Source: Elusimicrobiota bacterium (lineage in GTDB: Bacteria > Elusimicrobiota > Elusimicrobia > UBA1565). From it: DNA of 64,000 nucleotides. The stretch is taken from NCBI GenBank assembly GCA_041660925.1, contig JBAZVI010000002.1:372001-436000 (forward strand), in the 5' to 3' direction. Shown one piece after another: positions 8,263 to 16,474 of this stretch. A program made the translations under genes and the position numbers. A model generated the notes under the pieces. It searched no databases. It saw only the letters and a program-made list of their open reading frames with translations, and was not told the DNA's origin. Each line of letters starts with the position of its first letter. The first letter of the stretch is position 1.

Positions 8263-9206
8263 CTTTCGACCTTGGACGCTTCCTTTCCTCCCAGGGACGG
8301 CTCGTCGAGACCGAGCTCCGACGCCTCCTCGCGCGGCGCACAGCCGCCCCCATCCCCTTCCTCGCCCCCGCGCCCCCCCGCGTGAAGGACTCCATGCTCT
8401 ACTCGCTGATGGCGGGCGGCAAGCGTCTGCGCCCGGCCCTCGTCATGACCGCGGCCGAATGCTGCGGTCTCCCGGGACGCCGCGCGCTCAAGACGGCCTG
8501 CGCCCTCGAGATGATCCACACCTACTCGCTCATCCACGACGACCTCCCCGCGATGGACGACGACGACCTGCGCCGCGGGAAGCCCACCAACCACAAGGTC
8601 TACGGAGAGGCCCTCGCGATCCTCGCCGGCGACGCGCTGCTGACCCTCGCCTTCGAGCTCGCCGCCGAGAACGCGGCCGACCTGCGCCTCGACGGCCGCT
8701 CCGCCGCCGAGCTCGTCCGCGTCATCGCGGCCGGCTCGGGCGCGCGCGGGATGGTCGGCGGGCAGGTCGCGGACATCGACGCGGAAGGCTGGAGCGACGC
8801 CATGCTCCGCCGCGCGGGCGGCCGCGAGGCCCGCGGGCTCATCGACTACATCCACACCCACAAGACCGCGGCCCTCATCACCGCGAGCCTCGAGGCCGGC
8901 GCCGTGCTCGCCGGAGCGAGCCCCGCGCGGCGCGCGGCCCTGCGCGACTACGGCCTGGCCACCGGGCTCGCCTTCCAGATCGCCGACGACGTCCTCGACG
9001 TGGTCGGGGACAAGAAGAAGCTCGGCAAGCGCGGCTCCGACTCCGAGAACCGGAAGCTCACCTACGTGCGCATCTACGGCCTCGAGCGCTCGCGCGAGCT
9101 CGCGCGCACGCTCGCGCAGAAGGCCCGCCGCCGGGTCGCCGTCTTCGGGGCGAAGGCCGAGCCCCTGCTCGCGCTGGCCGATTTCATCGTCTCACGAGAC
9201 CGTTAG
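8259..9206 (+). CDS. ispA: Polyprenyl (farnesyl/geranylgeranyl) diphosphate synthase
   Basis: 315 residues; the ATG overlaps the hpnG stop (ATGA). The first aspartate-rich motif DDLPAMDDDD begins at residue 94 and the second, DDVLD, at residue 243. GGKRLRPALV near residue 50 binds isopentenyl diphosphate. The enzyme condenses IPP with allylic diphosphates to make FPP or GGPP, which in this operon would feed squalene synthesis. The extra residues between the DD pair and the second acidic cluster match bacterial-type FPP/GGPP synthases. Exact chain length cannot be read safely from the sequence. Confidence 0.9.
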   Translation: MTFDLGRFLSSQGRLVETELRRLLARRTAAPIPFLAPAPPRVKDSMLYSLMAGGKRLRPALVMTAAECCGLPGRRALKTACALEMIHTYSLIHDDLPAMDDDDLRRGKPTNHKVYGEALAILAGDALLTLAFELAAENAADLRLDGRSAAELVRVIAAGSGARGMVGGQVADIDAEGWSDAMLRRAGGREARGLIDYIHTHKTAALITASLEAGAVLAGASPARRAALRDYGLATGLAFQIADDVLDVVGDKKKLGKRGSDSENRKLTYVRIYGLERSRELARTLAQKARRRVAVFGAKAEPLLALADFIVSRDR

Positions 9207-9216
9207 GAGGCTTCAC

Positions 9217-11127
9217 ATGGAACTGCTTCAGAACATCCGCGGACCCCGGGACCTCCAGCGTCTGCCGCCCGAGAAGCTTCCGCTCGTCGCCGCCGAGATC
9301 CGTCAGAAGATCCTCGAGACCGTCTCGAAGACCGGCGGGCATCTCAGCTCGAGCCTCGGCGCCACCGAGATCGCCGTCGCGCTCCACTACGTCTTCGACA
9401 GTCCGCGCGACCGCCTCCTCTGGGACACGGGACAGCAGTCCTACGCTCACAAGCTCCTGACCGGCCGCCTCGAGCGCTTTCACACCATCCGGCAATTCAA
9501 CGGCCTCTCGGGCTTCCTGCGGCGCGACGAATCCGAGCACGACGCCTTCGGCGCCGGGCACGCCTCCACCGCCATCTCCGCCGCGCTCGGCTTCGCGGCC
9601 GCCCGCGACGTCCGCGGCGAGGAGCACAAGGTCGTCGCCGTGGTCTCCGACGGCTGCATGACCGGCGGGGAGAGCTTCGAGGGCCTGCAGAACGCCGGGA
9701 TGCTGCAGAGCGACCTCCTGGTCATCCTCAACGACAACCAGCGCTTCATCTCCCACCGGGTCGGGGCGCTCGGCGTCTTCCTCACGCGCCTGCTGACCCT
9801 CGGCGCCGTCCGCAACGCCGAGAAGTCCATCGAGAAGTTCCTCGCGCGCTTCAAGTTCTGGGGCTCGGTGGTCCTGCGCGTCGCCAAGCGCGCCCGCGTG
9901 CTCCTCTTCCCCGGCATGCTCTTCGAGGAGATGGGCTTCGCCTACTTCGGCCCCATCGACGGACACGACCTCGACCAGCTCGTGCGCGTGCTCCGGCACA
10001 TCAAGGAGCTCAAGGGCCCCGTGCTCGTGCACTGCGTCACCCAGAAGGGGAAGGGCTACGCCCACGCCGAGGAGGACCCCCTGATGTGGCACGGCCCGGG
10101 GAAGTTCGAGGTTCAGACGGGCCGCATGGCGCCGCCGAAGCCGGCGCCCCCCTCCTACACCTCCGTGTTCGGCAAGACCCTCGTGCGCCTCGCCGAGGAC
10201 GATCAGAAGATCGTCGCCATCACGGCGGCCATGCCCGAGGGGACGGGAACGGACCTCTTCCGCGACCGCTTCCCCAAGCGCTACTACGACGTCGGCATCG
10301 CCGAGGGGCACGCCTTGACCTTCGCCGCGGGCCTCGCGGCCGCCGGCCTCAAGCCGGTCGTGGCCATCTACTCCTCCTTCATCCAGCGCGCTTACGACCA
10401 GATCGAGCACGACGTCTGCCTCCAGAAGCTCCCCGTCGTGATCTGCCTCGACCGCGGCGGCCTCGTCGGGGAGGACGGCCCCACCCATCACGGGGTGTTC
10501 GACTTCGCCCTGCTGCGCATGATCCCGCATATGACGATCATGGCGCCTGCCGACGAAAACGAGCTCCAGCACATGCTCAAGACCGCGCTCGACCTCGACG
10601 CCCCCGTCGCGATCCGCTATCCGCGCGGCTGCGGCACCGGCATCCCGCTCGACGCCGCTCCGGAACCCCTGAGGATCGGGAAGGGCGCGCGGCTGCGGGA
10701 AGGGACGGACGTCACCCTCTGCGCGATCGGCGCCACCGTTTACCCGGCGCTGAGGGCCGCGGAGCTCCTCGCCGAGCGCGGGATCTCCGCCGGCGTGCTC
10801 AACATGCGCTTCGTCAAGCCGCTCGACCGCCGGCTCCTCGCCGAAGCTCTGGAGAAGACCCCGCGACTCGTGACGCTCGAGGACCACGTCCTCGACGGCG
10901 GCTTCGGCTCCGCCGTGCTCGAGGCGGTCTCCGGCCTCCAGAACGGGCCCGCGCCGGAGCTCTCCGAGCGCGTGCGCCCGGCGGTGCTGCGCATCGGCCT
11001 GCCCGACGCCTTCTGCACCCACGGCTCGCTGCCCCTGCTCTGGGACGCCTACGGCCTCAGCCCGGAGCGCGTCGCCGACCGCGTGGCCTCCTGGGTCGCC
11101 GCGAGGACGGAGGCGGAGCTCCGGTGA
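9217..11127 (+). CDS. dxs: 1-deoxy-D-xylulose-5-phosphate synthase
   Basis: 636 residues. A TPP-dependent transketolase-like enzyme that condenses pyruvate and glyceraldehyde 3-phosphate in the first step of the MEP pathway. Visible motifs include TGGHLSSSLGATE near residue 45, the TPP-binding stretch VSDGCMTGGESFEG near residue 143 (the usual GDG reads SDG), GPIDGHDL near residue 247, and the transketolase pyrimidine-domain motif YDVGIAEGHA. DRGGLVGEDGPTHHG is typical of Dxs. A strong AGGAGG Shine-Dalgarno lies 6 nt before the ATG. Its place in the hopanoid operon suggests precursor supply dedicated to, or co-regulated with, triterpenoids. Confidence 0.94.
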   Translation: MELLQNIRGPRDLQRLPPEKLPLVAAEIRQKILETVSKTGGHLSSSLGATEIAVALHYVFDSPRDRLLWDTGQQSYAHKLLTGRLERFHTIRQFNGLSGFLRRDESEHDAFGAGHASTAISAALGFAAARDVRGEEHKVVAVVSDGCMTGGESFEGLQNAGMLQSDLLVILNDNQRFISHRVGALGVFLTRLLTLGAVRNAEKSIEKFLARFKFWGSVVLRVAKRARVLLFPGMLFEEMGFAYFGPIDGHDLDQLVRVLRHIKELKGPVLVHCVTQKGKGYAHAEEDPLMWHGPGKFEVQTGRMAPPKPAPPSYTSVFGKTLVRLAEDDQKIVAITAAMPEGTGTDLFRDRFPKRYYDVGIAEGHALTFAAGLAAAGLKPVVAIYSSFIQRAYDQIEHDVCLQKLPVVICLDRGGLVGEDGPTHHGVFDFALLRMIPHMTIMAPADENELQHMLKTALDLDAPVAIRYPRGCGTGIPLDAAPEPLRIGKGARLREGTDVTLCAIGATVYPALRAAELLAERGISAGVLNMRFVKPLDRRLLAEALEKTPRLVTLEDHVLDGGFGSAVLEAVSGLQNGPAPELSERVRPAVLRIGLPDAFCTHGSLPLLWDAYGLSPERVADRVASWVAARTEAELR

Positions 11128-12110
11128 GCGTCCCGGCGGGCGCCGTCCGCGTCGACACCCTGGTCCTCGCGCACCTGCGCGGCTTCTGCGCCGGAGTCGT
11201 GCGGGCCATCGACGTCGTGGAGAAGGCCCTCGAAGTCTGCGGCGGGCCCGTCTACGTGCGTCACGAGATCATCCACAACCGGCACGTCGTCGAGGAACTG
11301 CGCCGCAAGGGCGCCGTCTTCGTCGAGGAGCTCTCCGAGGTCCCTCCGGGCTCCTGGCTCATCTTCTCAGCGCACGGAGTGGGTCCGGAGGTGCGCCGGG
11401 AGGCCGCCGAGCGCAAGCTCCGGGTCATCGACGCCACCTGCCCGCTCGTCATGAAGGTCCACTTCGAGGCGGTCTCGTACGCGAAGGCGGGCTACGCCAT
11501 CATCCTCATCGGCCACCGCCGCCACATCGAGACCATCGGCACGCTCGGGGAGGCGCCCGACGCCATCCGGGTCGTCGGCTCCGTGGAGGAAGCCGAGGGA
11601 GTCATCGTCCCGGACCCGGAGAGGGTCGCCTACCTCACGCAGACGACGCTGAGTCTCGACGACACGGCCGGCATCGTCGCCGTCCTCAAGCGCCGCTTCC
11701 CGAAGCTCGCGGGGCCGGCGAAGGGCGACATCTGCTACGCGACCCAGAACCGGCAGAACGCGGTCAAGTCGCTGGTTCCCCGGGTGGACCTGCTGCTCGT
11801 GCTCGGCGCGCCGAACAGCTCGAACTCGCTTCGCCTGCGCGAGGTGGCGGAGAAGCTCGGCCGCCCCTCCTATCTCATCGAGAACGCCGCCGACATCCGC
11901 CCGGAGTGGCTCGCGGGCGTGAAGACCCTCGGTCTCACGGCTTCGGCCTCCGCGCCCGAGGTGCTGGTGCAGGAAGTCATCACGCACTGCCGCCGCGAGT
12001 ACGGCGTGCGCGAAGTGCTCGAGGACGAGACGGTCGGGGAGAACATGCGCTTCTCCATCCCCAGAGAGCTCGAGAAGCTCGTCGAGGAGAAGCGGGGAGG
12101 CCGCCCATGA
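11124..12110 (+). CDS. ispH: 4-hydroxy-3-methylbut-2-enyl diphosphate reductase
   Basis: 328 residues from a GTG overlapping the dxs stop (GTGA). The iron-sulfur enzyme makes IPP and DMAPP in the last MEP step. The three cluster ligands are Cys22 (RGFCAGV), Cys106 (DATCPLV) and Cys204 (GDICYATQNRQ). Conserved histidines occur in HEIIHN and SAHG, and the SxN-type motif APNSSNSLRL is present. Length and motifs match full IspH proteins. The equivalent gene is called hpnM in some hopanoid clusters. Confidence 0.94.
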   Translation: MSVPAGAVRVDTLVLAHLRGFCAGVVRAIDVVEKALEVCGGPVYVRHEIIHNRHVVEELRRKGAVFVEELSEVPPGSWLIFSAHGVGPEVRREAAERKLRVIDATCPLVMKVHFEAVSYAKAGYAIILIGHRRHIETIGTLGEAPDAIRVVGSVEEAEGVIVPDPERVAYLTQTTLSLDDTAGIVAVLKRRFPKLAGPAKGDICYATQNRQNAVKSLVPRVDLLLVLGAPNSSNSLRLREVAEKLGRPSYLIENAADIRPEWLAGVKTLGLTASASAPEVLVQEVITHCRREYGVREVLEDETVGENMRFSIPRELEKLVEEKRGGRP

Positions 12111-12301
12111 AGATCGGTGCCTGGCTGACGCCGCGCTATACGGACCGCGGGGTCTTCGAGAAGGATTTCCCTAAGATCGAACTCAACGGACTCGACGTCT
12201 ATTGCCCCGGCTGCAAGGCGATCGTGCGGCTCGGGCGCAAGAACCCCAACGATAAGCTGGGCGGCTGGTGCCCGAAGTGCAACCGCCCGGTGGCTCCTTG
12301 A
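12107..12301 (+). CDS. Small zinc-ribbon protein, end of hopanoid operon
   Basis: 64 residues. The ATG overlaps the ispH stop (ATGA) and GGGGAGG lies upstream. Two CxxC knuckles (YCPGCKA and WCPKCNR), 25 residues apart, form a probable zinc ribbon. No function is recognised. The tight coupling to ispH suggests it is translated with the operon; a role in folding, metal handling or RNA binding cannot be separated from sequence alone. A 17-bp perfect hairpin follows. Confidence 0.75.
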   Translation: MKIGAWLTPRYTDRGVFEKDFPKIELNGLDVYCPGCKAIVRLGRKNPNDKLGGWCPKCNRPVAP

Positions 12302-12356
12302 CCGGAGCTCCCTGACCGGGGATTTCAGGCCGCAGTCTCGGCAGAACGAAGCCCTC

Positions 12357-12404
12357 GTGAAACAGCGCCGGGGACCCCGACAGGGGCCCCCGGCGCTGTT
12401 TCAC
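12357..12404. terminator. Long bidirectional hairpin between convergent genes
   Basis: Arms GTGAAACAGCGCCGGGG (12357-12373) and its exact complement (12388-12404) form a perfect 17-bp stem around a 14-nt GC-rich insert. It ends the hopanoid operon. Its right arm contains the stop codon of the minus-strand trmL gene, so it can serve both sides. Confidence 0.75.
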
Positions 12405-12859
12405 GGCTTCCAGGAGTTCTGGCGGAGGGCTTCGAAAAGGACGACGCCGGCGGTCGTGGAGAGGTTGTAGGAGCGCACGTCGCCGCAGCGGTAGGGGACC
12501 GAGAAGAGCCGCTCGCGGTAGCGCTCCCGCAGCTCCGTCGGCAGCCCCACGGACTCCTTCCCGAAGACGAGGTAGGCGTCCGACGGATAGCGCCCCTCCC
12601 AGAAGCTCTTGCCGCCCTCCGCGCTGAAGAAGAAGAGCTCGGCCCGGGGTCCGGCGCGGAGGAGGAAGGCGTCGAAGTCCGCGTGCAGCCGCAGGTCGAG
12701 CTTCGGCCAGTAGTCCAGACCGGAGCGCCGGATCTCCTTGTCCTCGAGGGAGAAGCCGAGCTTGCCGACGAGATGGAGGGTCGTGCGCGTGCCGACGCAG
12801 GTGCGGCCGACGTTCCCGGTGTTGAAGTGGATCTCCGGCTCGACGAGGACGACGTTCAC
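12401..12859 (-). CDS. trmL: tRNA (cytidine/uridine-2'-O-)-methyltransferase, TrmL-like
   Basis: 152 residues from a GTG that overlaps the stop of the SH3 gene (GTGA), close to the roughly 157-residue TrmL/YibK norm. A SPOUT (trefoil-knot) methyltransferase: VLVEPEIHFNTGNVGRTC at the N-terminus holds motif 1 with the catalytic Arg/Asn, FGKESVGLP is motif 2, and NLSTTAGVVLFEALRQ is motif 3, forming the SAM-binding knot. TrmL methylates the ribose of nucleotide 34 in certain tRNA-Leu isoacceptors. The assignment to TrmL rather than another short SpoU protein rests on length and the N-terminal motif. Confidence 0.87.
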   Translation of the reverse strand: MNVVLVEPEIHFNTGNVGRTCVGTRTTLHLVGKLGFSLEDKEIRRSGLDYWPKLDLRLHADFDAFLLRAGPRAELFFFSAEGGKSFWEGRYPSDAYLVFGKESVGLPTELRERYRERLFSVPYRCGDVRSYNLSTTAGVVLFEALRQNSWKP

Positions 12860-13341
12860 CGTTCCGGCGGGGCGGAGGGCGGCGGCGGCGCGCCCCAGGC
12901 GTCCTCGGTTCGAAGCCAGCCGGACGCGGAGTCGAGGTCCGAGACCTCGAGCCAGTCCCCTTTCGCGCCGAAGACGCGCAGGGCATAGCCCTTCTCGAGC
13001 AGCCAGAGGACCTTCCCGTCCTTCGCCGGGGACTTGCGCAGGGCGACGTCCTTGCGGACGACCGCGACCGTCGGGATCTCCGAAAGGTCGACCTTCCTCA
13101 GCCAGCCCAGGTCGCCCTCGAAGTCCCGCACGCGGACCCAGTCGCCGCGGTAGCTGACGACCTCGACCGGACAGAACTTCCACATCGTCCACAGCTTCTT
13201 CGCCGTCGTCTCGGGCTCTTCGCGCACGGAGACCTTCACGGGCTTCACGCTGTAGAACTCCTTCTCGGGGGTCTGCGCGTACGGCGGGGACGCCAGGAAG
13301 GCGAGCAACGCGAGGATGAGAAGGGTTCGAGGTCGGGTCAT
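12856..13341 (-). CDS. Exported protein with two bacterial SH3 domains
   Basis: 161 residues. A signal peptide (PRTLLILALLAFLASPPYAQ) is followed by two SH3b-like repeats at about residues 29-85 and 92-150 (SVREEPETTAKKLW ... WVRVRDFEGDLGWL; ALRKSPAKDGKVLWLL ... WLEVSDLDSASGWL). SH3b domains often bind peptidoglycan or act as periplasmic adaptors. A proline-rich tail (PPPPSAPPER) ends the protein. It is co-transcribed with trmL. The promoter is a textbook sigma70 site whose -10 box ends exactly 6 nt before the ATG, so the mRNA should be leaderless. Confidence 0.82.
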   Translation of the reverse strand: MTRPRTLLILALLAFLASPPYAQTPEKEFYSVKPVKVSVREEPETTAKKLWTMWKFCPVEVVSYRGDWVRVRDFEGDLGWLRKVDLSEIPTVAVVRKDVALRKSPAKDGKVLWLLEKGYALRVFGAKGDWLEVSDLDSASGWLRTEDAWGAPPPPSAPPER

Positions 13342-13347
13342 GGAGGG

Positions 13348-13376
13348 ATTATGCCGGAAACGAAAGGACTTTTCAA
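13348..13376 (-). promoter_or_regulatory. Sigma70 promoter with TSS at the start codon (SH3 gene)
   Basis: On the minus strand TTGAAA (complement of 13371-13376), a 17-bp spacer, CATAAT (complement of 13348-13353), then 6 nt and ATG. This is the clearest full -35/-10 example of the leaderless arrangement in the window. Confidence 0.8.
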
Positions 13377-13406
13377 TCTGCGCCGGTCCCTCTCCCGACG
13401 GGGAAA

Positions 13407-13415
13407 TGGTATAAT
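13407..13415 (+). promoter_or_regulatory. Extended -10 promoter of ispG
   Basis: TG-G-TATAAT at 13407-13415 ends 10 nt before the ATG at 13426. It is identical in layout to the shc promoter (TGGTATAAT, 10 nt, ATG), which argues that ispG and the hopanoid operon are expressed alike. Confidence 0.7.
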
Positions 13416-13425
13416 GACGGCGCCG

Positions 13426-15429
13426 ATGGCCTCCCCCGCAGCGACGCTCCAGCGCCTCTTCCCCGGCTCCGACCCTTTCCGCTACGGCCGCCGCCGCACC
13501 CGCGTCGTGCGGGCCGGGAAGCTCGCGATCGGCGGCGACGAGCCCATCCGCCTCCAGTCGATGACCACGACGGCGACCTCGGACGTCGAGGCCGCCGTCG
13601 CCCAGGCCCTGCGGCTCGTCGAGGCGGGCTGCGAGCTCGTGCGCGTCACCGCCCCGACCGTCGAGGACGCCCGCGCGCTCGGCCGCATCAAGGCCGGGCT
13701 CCTGCGCCGAGGCGTCGACGTCCCTCTCGCCGCCGACATCCACTTCTCCCCCCAGGCCGCCCTCGAGGCGGCCGAGTTCGTCGAGAAGGTCCGCATCAAC
13801 CCCGGGAACTTCGCCGACAGCAAGCGCTCCGCCTCGCGCGGAGGCGGGGAAGCCGAGTACGCCCGAGAGCTCGCGCGCATCGAGGAGGCCTTCACCCCCC
13901 TCGTCGAGAAGCTCAAGCGCTTGGGCCGCGCGCTGCGCATCGGCGCCAACCACGGCTCCCTCTCGGACCGCATCCTCAACCGCTACGGGGACACCCCCGC
14001 CGGGATGGTCGAGTCCGCGCTCGAGTACGCGCGGATCTGCGAGAAGCTCGGCTATCGCGAGCTCGTCTTCTCCATGAAGGCCTCCAACCCCAAGGTCACC
14101 GTCGCGGCCTATCGCCTCCTCTCCTCGCGCATGTCCGAGGCCGGCATGGACTACCCCTTCCACCTCGGCGTCACGGAGGCCGGCGGCGGAGTCGACGGAC
14201 GCATCAAGTCGGCCATCGGCATCGGCGCCCTCCTCGAGGACGGGCTCGGCGACACGATCCGCGTCTCCCTCACCGAGGACCCGGAGTTCGAGCTCCCGGT
14301 CTGCCGCGCGCTCGCGCGCCGCTTCGGGCCCGCCGCGCCCCCGCCGCCGGCCCCGGTCGAAGCCCCGGCCCCCTTCTGCGCCGACCTCTTCTCCTACGCC
14401 CGGCGGGAGAGCGCGTCCGTCCGGGTCGGACCCTTCCGCATCGGAGAGCGCCACCCCGTGCGGGCCTTCGCGGCCGTCGACGCGGGCGTCGGCGCCGAGG
14501 AGATCGAGGCGCTCCTGCGCGGCGGAGAGCTCGAGCCCGAGGTGCTGGAGCTCGAGGTCGCGGCGCCCGCGGACCGGACCCGCCTGAAGGACCTGCGCGC
14601 GGCCCTCGGCGCACACTCCTCGCGCCTCGCCTTCCTCGCCCGCTTCAGGGACCCCGCGCTCCTGAGCGAGGGGCTCCCGCTCTGCGACCTCGCCGCCTTC
14701 TGCGCCCCCGACGAGGAGGCCTGGGCCGGCTTCGTGCGGGCGGCGAAGACCGCCGGGAAGCCCGTCCTCGCCTCCGGCCGCGACGCCGGGCACTGCGCCG
14801 CGCGGGAGGCCGTCTGCCGCCGCGAGGGCGTCCCCGCGCTCGCGCAGCTGTGCGCGTCCGCGGAGGGCCGCTCCCCGCTCCAGGAGTACCGCCTGCTCTG
14901 CGCGCGGCTGGCCGCGGCCGGCTCGAAGGCCCCGCTCCACCTGCGCGCCCCCGCCCAGGAGGACGCCGAACTGCGGGTCCTCGAGGCCTCTCTGCTCGTC
15001 GGAGGGCTCCTCTGCGACGGGCTCGGCGACAGCGCCGGGATCGTCTCGGGGCTCCGACCCGCCGAGTCGCTCCGTCTGCTCTACGACGTCCTGCAGGGCG
15101 CGGGCGCGCGCGTCGTGAAGGCCGAGCTCGTCTCCTGCCCCTCCTGCGGCCGCACGCTCTTCGACATCCAGAGCGCCTCCGCCCGCATCGGCGCGCGCGT
15201 GCGCCACCTCAAGGGGGTCAAGATCGCCGTCATGGGCTGCATCGTCAACGGTCCGGGCGAGATGGCGGACGCGGACTTCGGCTACGTCGGCGGCGCGCCG
15301 GGAAAGATCAATCTCTACGTCGGGAAGGACTGCGTGCAGAAGGGCGTCCCCTCCGCCGAGGCCGACGACGCCCTCATCGCGCTCATCCGGAAGAACGGCC
15401 GGTGGAGCGAACCGCCGGCGCGGGAGTGA
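13426..15429 (+). CDS. ispG: 4-hydroxy-3-methylbut-2-en-1-yl diphosphate synthase, large insert form
   Basis: 667 residues, longer than the roughly 370-residue E. coli enzyme. It converts MEcPP to HMBPP in the MEP pathway using a 4Fe-4S cluster. An N-terminal TIM barrel (about 1-300; LQSMTTTATSDVEA, ADIHFSPQAALEAAE, VRINPGNFAD) is followed by an inserted domain (about 305-560) as in plant, chlamydial and Bacteroidetes three-domain IspG. The C-terminal cluster domain has Cys571 and Cys574 (SCPSCGRTLFD) and Cys605 (GCIVNGPGEM). The start at 13426 is chosen because an upstream in-frame ATG at 13414 overlaps the TATAAT box. Confidence 0.93.
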   Translation: MASPAATLQRLFPGSDPFRYGRRRTRVVRAGKLAIGGDEPIRLQSMTTTATSDVEAAVAQALRLVEAGCELVRVTAPTVEDARALGRIKAGLLRRGVDVPLAADIHFSPQAALEAAEFVEKVRINPGNFADSKRSASRGGGEAEYARELARIEEAFTPLVEKLKRLGRALRIGANHGSLSDRILNRYGDTPAGMVESALEYARICEKLGYRELVFSMKASNPKVTVAAYRLLSSRMSEAGMDYPFHLGVTEAGGGVDGRIKSAIGIGALLEDGLGDTIRVSLTEDPEFELPVCRALARRFGPAAPPPPAPVEAPAPFCADLFSYARRESASVRVGPFRIGERHPVRAFAAVDAGVGAEEIEALLRGGELEPEVLELEVAAPADRTRLKDLRAALGAHSSRLAFLARFRDPALLSEGLPLCDLAAFCAPDEEAWAGFVRAAKTAGKPVLASGRDAGHCAAREAVCRREGVPALAQLCASAEGRSPLQEYRLLCARLAAAGSKAPLHLRAPAQEDAELRVLEASLLVGGLLCDGLGDSAGIVSGLRPAESLRLLYDVLQGAGARVVKAELVSCPSCGRTLFDIQSASARIGARVRHLKGVKIAVMGCIVNGPGEMADADFGYVGGAPGKINLYVGKDCVQKGVPSAEADDALIALIRKNGRWSEPPARE

Positions 15430-15431
15430 CC

Positions 15432-15746
15432 ATGGCGACCGAGACCCAGACCGAAGTGGACCGACTCCTCGAGGAGATCCTCGCGAAGTCCCGCGAGCCC
15501 TCCGCCGAGGAAGACGAGGCGACCGAGAAGGACGTCGACCTCGACAAGATCGACAAGCCGAGCCCGCCGTCCCGAGGTCTCTGCCGCCGCTGCGGAGAGA
15601 ACAAGCCCATCAACCGCCTCATGCTCTGCTACCCCTGCTGGGTGAAGACGAACCTCGAGGAGAAGGGCTGGCGCGAAGGGCAGCCGCACCCCGAGTGGTG
15701 CCAGTGCTCCTGCGGCGCGCACGGCCGCAAGTCCGAAGGGAACTGA
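15432..15746 (+). CDS. Small acidic protein with C-terminal zinc ribbon
   Basis: 104 residues, starting 2 bp after the ispG stop, so very likely co-transcribed. The first 50 residues are acidic and helical (VDRLLEEILAKS, EEDEATEKDVDLDK). The second half has CRRCGENKPINRLMLCYPC (two CxxC pairs) and CQCSCG near the C-terminus. I do not recognise a family. Like the small protein after ispH, it is a zinc-ribbon-like protein placed just after an iron-sulfur MEP enzyme. Confidence 0.72.
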   Translation: MATETQTEVDRLLEEILAKSREPSAEEDEATEKDVDLDKIDKPSPPSRGLCRRCGENKPINRLMLCYPCWVKTNLEEKGWREGQPHPEWCQCSCGAHGRKSEGN

Positions 15747-15750
15747 CGGA

Positions 15751-15778
15751 GTCCCTCGACGGGGAACCCCGTCGGGAC
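15751..15778 (+). other. Hairpin directly before the YdcF-like start codon
   Basis: GTCCC-T-CGACGGGG / AA / CCCCGTCG-GGAC: a 13-bp stem with one bulged T and a 2-nt loop, ending 2 nt before the ATG at 15781. It occupies the place of a ribosome-binding site and lacks a T tract. It could hide the start, act as a weak terminator, or be a processing site. Confidence 0.5.
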
Positions 15779-15780
15779 GC

Positions 15781-16440
15781 ATGAACTTCCCTGCGCCTTT
15801 TCCCAAGCCCCTGCGGCGGCTCCTTCTGGGAGCCGCCGCACTCGTCTGCGCCGCCGCCGCCGGGCTCGCCGCGACGGCCTGGTGGCTGGACTGCTCCGAC
15901 GAGCCGCGGAAGGCCGACCTCATCGTCCTCCTCGCCGGCGCCTACTCCCGACCCTTCCACGCCGCAGACCTCTACAAGCACGGCCTCGCGCCCGAGGTCT
16001 GGGTCTCGCGCCCCTACCGCGCCCCGGCCGAGCTCAAGGCCCTCGCTCTGGGCACGCGCATACCGGCGGAGGAGGAGGTCCACCGCGACATCCTCCTGCG
16101 CCTGGGGGTCCCCCCCGCGCGGATCCGACTCTATGGGGACGGGGTGATGAGCACGGTCAACGAGGCCCTCGCCCTGCGACGGTCGCTCGACCTGCGGGGC
16201 AAGACCGTCCTCGTCGTGACCTCGCGCTGGCATGCACGCCGTGCGCGGCTCGTCTTCCGTCGGGCCCTGCCCGGCACGAAGGTCCTCGTCTGCGCGACGC
16301 CCTACGAGGAGTTCACCCGCCGCTGGTGGACGCGCCAGGACCTCGCGCGCAGCGCCGTACTCGAGGGGACGAAGATGCTGTATTACCTTCTGGGCGGCCG
16401 CTTCATATCGAAGCTCGAAGACACTCCGTTCGTCTCCTGA
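15781..16440 (+). CDS. YdcF/SanA-like DUF218 protein
   Basis: 219 residues with one N-terminal membrane helix (LRRLLLGAAALVCAAAAGLAATAWW) and a Rossmann-like DUF218 domain. Motifs include DLIVLLAGAYS, the family's GDGVMSTVNEALAL (conserved ST-x-E) and VVTSRWHARRARLVFRR. DUF218 proteins (YdcF, SanA, ElyC) are envelope-associated and linked to peptidoglycan/undecaprenyl metabolism, although their chemistry is unclear. A hairpin precedes the start and no clear Shine-Dalgarno is seen. Confidence 0.82.
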   Translation: MNFPAPFPKPLRRLLLGAAALVCAAAAGLAATAWWLDCSDEPRKADLIVLLAGAYSRPFHAADLYKHGLAPEVWVSRPYRAPAELKALALGTRIPAEEEVHRDILLRLGVPPARIRLYGDGVMSTVNEALALRRSLDLRGKTVLVVTSRWHARRARLVFRRALPGTKVLVCATPYEEFTRRWWTRQDLARSAVLEGTKMLYYLLGGRFISKLEDTPFVS

Positions 16441-16474
16441 CCATCCCCCCTCCCCATGAAGGGAGGGCCACCGG

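Noticed and set aside
13414..13416. Upstream in-frame ATG for ispG
   Set aside because: It lies within the TATAAT box, so the transcript would not contain it; ATG 13426 fits the promoter.
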